64,000 nt of DNA from Penelope pileata (Eukaryota > Chordata > Aves > Galliformes > Cracidae), in assembly GCA_013396635.1 (NCBI GenBank), contig WBMW01001708.1, positions 115,448 to 179,447 of the forward strand, in the 5' to 3' direction. This document shows, one piece after another, positions 60,657 through 64,000 of this stretch. The first letter of the stretch is position 1. Every line of letters starts with the position of its first letter. The position numbers and the translations under genes are program-made. The notes under the pieces were generated by a model. It was not told the DNA's origin and did no database searches. It was given only the letters and a program-made list of their open reading frames with translations.

Positions 60657-60740
60657 CTATCGCGAGCGCCCAGAGCCCCCGGCCGCCCCTCGCGGCTCCG
60701 TGTGCGGCTGCTCCGGGCTGCCCTTCGTCGGGGTCTTCAT
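60657..60740 (-). other. Candidate upstream ORF, 27 codons
   Basis: An ATG at 60740 (G at -3) opens a 27-codon frame that ends in TAG at 60657, 31 bases before the receptor ATG. If transcription starts upstream of 60740 it would be translated before the receptor and could damp receptor synthesis. There is no sign of a functional peptide; it is Gly/Arg/Pro-rich, as expected from GC-rich DNA. Whether it is transcribed is unknown. Confidence 0.3.
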
Positions 60741-60814
60741 CCCCGGGAGGAAGAGCCGTGCGTCAGCAGCCGCCGGCTGACGGCACCCCCGGCCCCGCGC
60801 CCGCCCCGNGTCAT
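60737..60814 (-). other. Second candidate upstream ORF, 25 codons, overlapping the first
   Basis: An ATG at 60814 opens 25 codons that end in a TGA at 60739-60737. The stop overlaps the ATG of the next upstream frame in an ATGA arrangement. The third base of its second codon is the unresolved N at 60809 (ACN, threonine whatever the base). It depends on the true transcription start, which cannot be read from the sequence. Confidence 0.22.
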
Positions 60815-60960
60815 GGCACGGCGCCGGTTTCGCCTCGGCACCGGAGCCGGGAGGCGCGGGCAGCCGAGCCGGGATGCGGGATGCGGGATGCGGCACTCGG
60901 CTTTGTCCCCGCCGGAGCTGCTCGGGGTGGGCTCCCCACGGCGAGGCGTGGGGTGTAGCA

Positions 60961-62559
60961 AAGGGAGAAAGTTAGCACGCGTCTTAAATGGTGCCTTGGT
61001 CGTTCTACAAATCTGCTAGTGGATGTCGTGAGGATGTTACTGCTCCCATGGAGTCTGTATCGAGCAAACCAGCTGGCAGCTCTGGTTGTCTGTGTCGGGG
61101 GGATGTGGCAGGGGATTATTTGTTTGAGAACTTCTGCTCTGGTGTTTCCTAACTTGTTAGCAATGGGCAAGCCTTTTCCTAGCAGTAATCTCTCTCTTTG
61201 CTGTTGTTAATAACTGCTGCTAGAGCATTCCACCTGCCTGCGATGGGAAGCGGTGTTCCGGGCCTCGCAGCAGAAGGCAGAATAGAAAGGCACCGAGCAG
61301 GTTCCCGTGCACCAGCTCCATGCAGGACTGCCAGCTCCAGCTGGGCAGCGCTTAGGCAGGGCTGTGCCCATGCTGGCACCCTGCTGCCCTGCACAGCCCC
61401 ACTGAGGGCTCTGAAGGGTTTTCAGCTAGGAGCTGTTGTCGCTGGGACAAGGGGCAGGTGCCAACCCAGCACCCACAGCCTGCACTGGGGACAGCTCTGT
61501 GGGGAGAGGGAAATAGATCAGTGTCAGGAGATGGGGACAATTACACTTGCTGATGAAATGCACTTTTGGAGTCAGGGGAGAAAAGCCAAATGAAGGTGAT
61601 GCTCTGGGGCGCACCCAGTGCATGCAGTGCTTGTGGTATTTAGGGGCAGCCTCATGGGCAGCCCCTAAATGAGTTGGTAACAGTGTGCAGGCAAAGACCA
61701 GAGCCCAATAAGCAATCTGAAGCAATCGGAAGGCAGTCGCCTCGTTTTGGTGGGAGGGGGATCTCCTCATATGGACTCACACTGTGCTGTGACATTTGTC
61801 CTCAGAGCCAGGGAACAGGACCTGGTCTGCTTTAGTTGGTACAACAGATGTAGCCTTAGGGCCTGTGACATAATTTTGGAAGCATACTGCCATCTTTCTG
61901 GGGGAGAGATTGTTATTTTACCTTTTGTACACACGAATACTGACAATTTTGGAATGGCTAGTTTTTGTATTTACAATTCAAAGGACAAATGAGATTTTTA
62001 TGCTTTCATAGAAGCTTTCTGATTTAAAATTCCAGGTCTGCAAGGTGCCAAACGTCCTTGACTATCATTCAACTGATCAAAACACTTAGCAACTGCTGGC
62101 ACTGAGGGGTTTTTGTTGTGTGGGCCCTTCCCGGAGAATTCTATGAAGCCCAGAATTAACAGAATTAACCACAAATTATAGAATATGTGCTCCTGAAATG
62201 ATATTGTTATTCTTTGCTTCAGGAACAAATACACAAAAATTACATTTAAAGGGAAATGGAAATTAAAATGTATTAAATCTGAAGAAGTAAAACTAGATTA
62301 TGTTCTAACGAAAAAATTATTTATATTTTCATTATCTTACTTACTGGACTTTTAAAAATTTGTATTAGCAGATACTGGAGTTGAATGGATCAGCTGAGTA
62401 CTAATTGAAAACAGAAATTTTAGACAAATACACACACACACACATATATTTGTATGTACAGAATTTGTATAGAAATGCAGAGTTCTTCACCTGGGATGGA
62501 AGAACCCTATACAACCATACGGGCTGGGGACTAACTGGGTAGAGTGTTTTCTAGAAGAG
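60961..62559. other. 5' flank of the receptor gene, no other gene recognised
   Basis: Beyond the CpG island nothing is recognised as coding. A perfect 10-bp stem-loop (ATTTAGGGGC / GCCCCTAAAT) lies at 61638-61670, and (CA)7 at 62431-62444. Distal promoter elements could lie here but none can be named. Confidence 0.5.
62431..62444. repeat. (CA)7 dinucleotide microsatellite
   Basis: Seven CA units followed by a short TATAT stretch. Short, of minor importance. Confidence 0.9.
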
Positions 62560-63195
62560 AATCTGAGTAGTCTCCTAGGCAAGAAGTTGCAGCCTGCATC
62601 CTGGCCAGCATCCTGGGCAAGGAGCTACGGAGAAGAGTATAGCCCGTAGGTCAAAGGGTGTAATTATTCCCTCTATCCAACACTTCTCGGAATATCATGT
62701 CCAGTTTGGGTTTCCTCTGTGAACAATGCTGAGATGCTGGAAGAAGTCCAGTGGAAATGCCATCAAGATGGTGTGTGAATGGTATCTGATGTATAAGGAG
62801 AGGGGCAATTGAGTTTTCCGACTCTAGAAGGAGAAGGTTAAGGGGAGAACCTTAGTGCTGTCTCCAGCTGCCTCACGTGAGGGTGTAGAGAAGGTGGAAG
62901 CCAACTCTTCTTGGAGGTATGTAGAGATGGGACAAGATGCATTGGATGCAAGTTGAACATCAGGTATTCTGATTAGAAATTAGGAAAGAAGTGTTCACCT
63001 GGAGAGTGGTCAAGCATTGCAATGTGTCTGGAGAGGCTGTGAAATCCCCATCCTTTTTTATATTCCAAATTCAGCTGGACAAGGCTGCGAGGACCTGATA
63101 TCACTTTGAAGTGAGCCTCTCTTTAGTGGGATTTGGACTGGGTGATCTCCATAGGTCCTTCCTACTGTCAGTCATTGACAATTCTGATTCTGTAA
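62560..63195 (+). mobile_element. Old, heavily mutated CR1 LINE fragment
   Basis: Decayed CR1 words in order: GCATCCTGGCCAGCATCC, TATCATGTCCAGTTTGGG, GTATAAGGAGAGGGGC, AGAAGGAGAAGGTTAAGGGG, GATTTGGACTGGGTGATC, then the tail CAATTCTGATTCTGTAATC. No open frame survives. Clearly older than the copies at 24.5 and 43.4 kb. Lies about 2 kb upstream of the receptor. Confidence 0.8.
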
Positions 63196-64000
63196 TCTTT
63201 GGGCAAGGTGGCTGAATGCACGAGGTACAGGAAAGTGACTGAATGTTGTTATTATTAAAGACAAAATGCTGTTTGCTTTACACACATTAGCAAGCCCATT
63301 AATTTCCTCAGAATGGTTGATATTTATAGAGTGAAAGCTTGGGATCTGTAGCAATTTGGAAGTGTTTGTGGAATGATCTCATCTATGAAATTCTGCTAAA
63401 AGGATCTAGACAGTAAAGTCAAGGCTATGTCACATCTTCATGGATGGTGCCAGGGGGTTAAAAGTGACACCACTTTCCTGGAATTAGTGGATTCCTTCCA
63501 GTAGAGACCATTCAGTGCTGCCTGTAACCAGATATCATCTCCTGGAGGTACCTTTCAATGCAAAATTTCCTGATGTGCTGATAGTTGGAGGCTGAGAAGG
63601 AATCCCGGGCACAGTCACTGCGGTGCCAATTCCTACATGAGTGTCCAGCTGGCTCCTGACTGTGGGGATGGGGTAGTAGACATCTACTGTCAACCTGTAT
63701 ACAGATCTCCTGAACCTCTGAACTTCAAACTGGCAGAAAAGTGAAAGGCAATGGCCCAGGAGGTATTTTTGGTGAGCACACCTGATGAATATAGAACTTC
63801 AGGCTACAGGGCAGGTGGAGCTGCTGGGTTAAGCACTAAAGCAACATGTAAACATAGACCAGCACTGAAAGCTCTGCTCAGTTCCCAGCCCGGCTGCACA
63901 GTAAGTGTTCATCCTGTCAATGCAATTTCTGAAACTCAGGTAGTCACCAACTAAATTTCATTTAACATTCCTCAGCTCCAGCTTGCTCGTTTTACATCCA
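63196..64000. other. Intergenic, no gene recognised
   Basis: No gene or repeat identified up to the end of the window. Confidence 0.5.

Larger units (their letters stand above)
60110..60960 (-). promoter_or_regulatory. CpG-rich island: 5' half of exon 1, 5' UTR and probable promoter
   Basis: CpG dinucleotides are dense here and rare in the rest of the window. The densest part (60655-60900) lies directly upstream of the receptor start codon at 60625. No convincing TATA box is visible on the minus strand, which fits a CpG-island promoter, and the transcription start cannot be placed. The stretch includes three tandem GGGATGC units at 60871-60891 and one unresolved base (N) at 60809. The promoter role is inferred from position and composition. 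Confidence 0.6.

Noticed and set aside
60351..61019. 222-codon plus-strand frame antisense to receptor exon 1 and the CpG island
   Set aside because: Shadow of GC-rich coding sequence; the antisense protein is Arg/Pro/Ala-rich low complexity and includes the unresolved base.
1..64000. tRNA, rRNA or microRNA genes
   Set aside because: No cloverleaf with A/B box motifs or rRNA core words was noticed; microRNA hairpins cannot be judged by eye with confidence.

Overview
The window looks like nuclear DNA of a bird, most probably a galliform (chicken, turkey, quail type). The main evidence is at least twelve well-supported CR1 LINE fragments, and up to fifteen counting weaker ones. They carry the typical avian 3' octamer tails (ATTCTATG or ATTCTGTG reiterated), and no mammalian SINEs are visible. 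There is also one clearly avian-style receptor gene. The species call is an inference. Nothing prokaryotic, viral-genome-like or CRISPR-like is present.

Only one protein-coding gene can be supported: a serotonin 5-HT5 receptor (HTR5A-type, minus strand, 58992-60625). It has two coding exons (60625-59888 and 59324-58992) split by a 563-bp GT-AG intron in the third cytoplasmic loop, and encodes 356 residues with all seven transmembrane segments. A CpG-rich stretch (about 60110-60960) covers the first part of exon 1 and the presumed promoter and 5' UTR. That stretch holds two short overlapping upstream ATG reading frames and one ambiguous base at 60809.

The other 58 kb, which lies 3' of the receptor, plus the 3.4 kb 5' of it, is a gene desert. 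It contains: CR1 fragments in both orientations (5.2-7.3, 18.3, 24.5, 28.4, 32.2, 33.7, 35.0, 41.7, 43.4, 46.7-47.5, 49.1 and 62.6 kb); a 77-bp inverted repeat enclosing 362 bp (3562-4077); an AT-rich tract (6.4-6.7 kb); an assembly gap of 46 N (10715-10760); a very long pure AAAAAG hexamer array (19.3-20.1 kb); a GAATA pentamer array grown next to a CR1 tail (35.0 kb); and two stretches that look like old retroviral LTR pieces (about 41.3 and 52.0 kb). The many 60-300 codon open frames in the desert show no family resemblance, or they are products of repeats.

I found no evidence for a novel multi-gene system. The items most worth a second look are the 94% identical inverted repeat, the compact receptor intron whose frame stays open for 118 codons, the hexamer array, and the pair of similar CR1 copies in opposite orientation around 42-44 kb.
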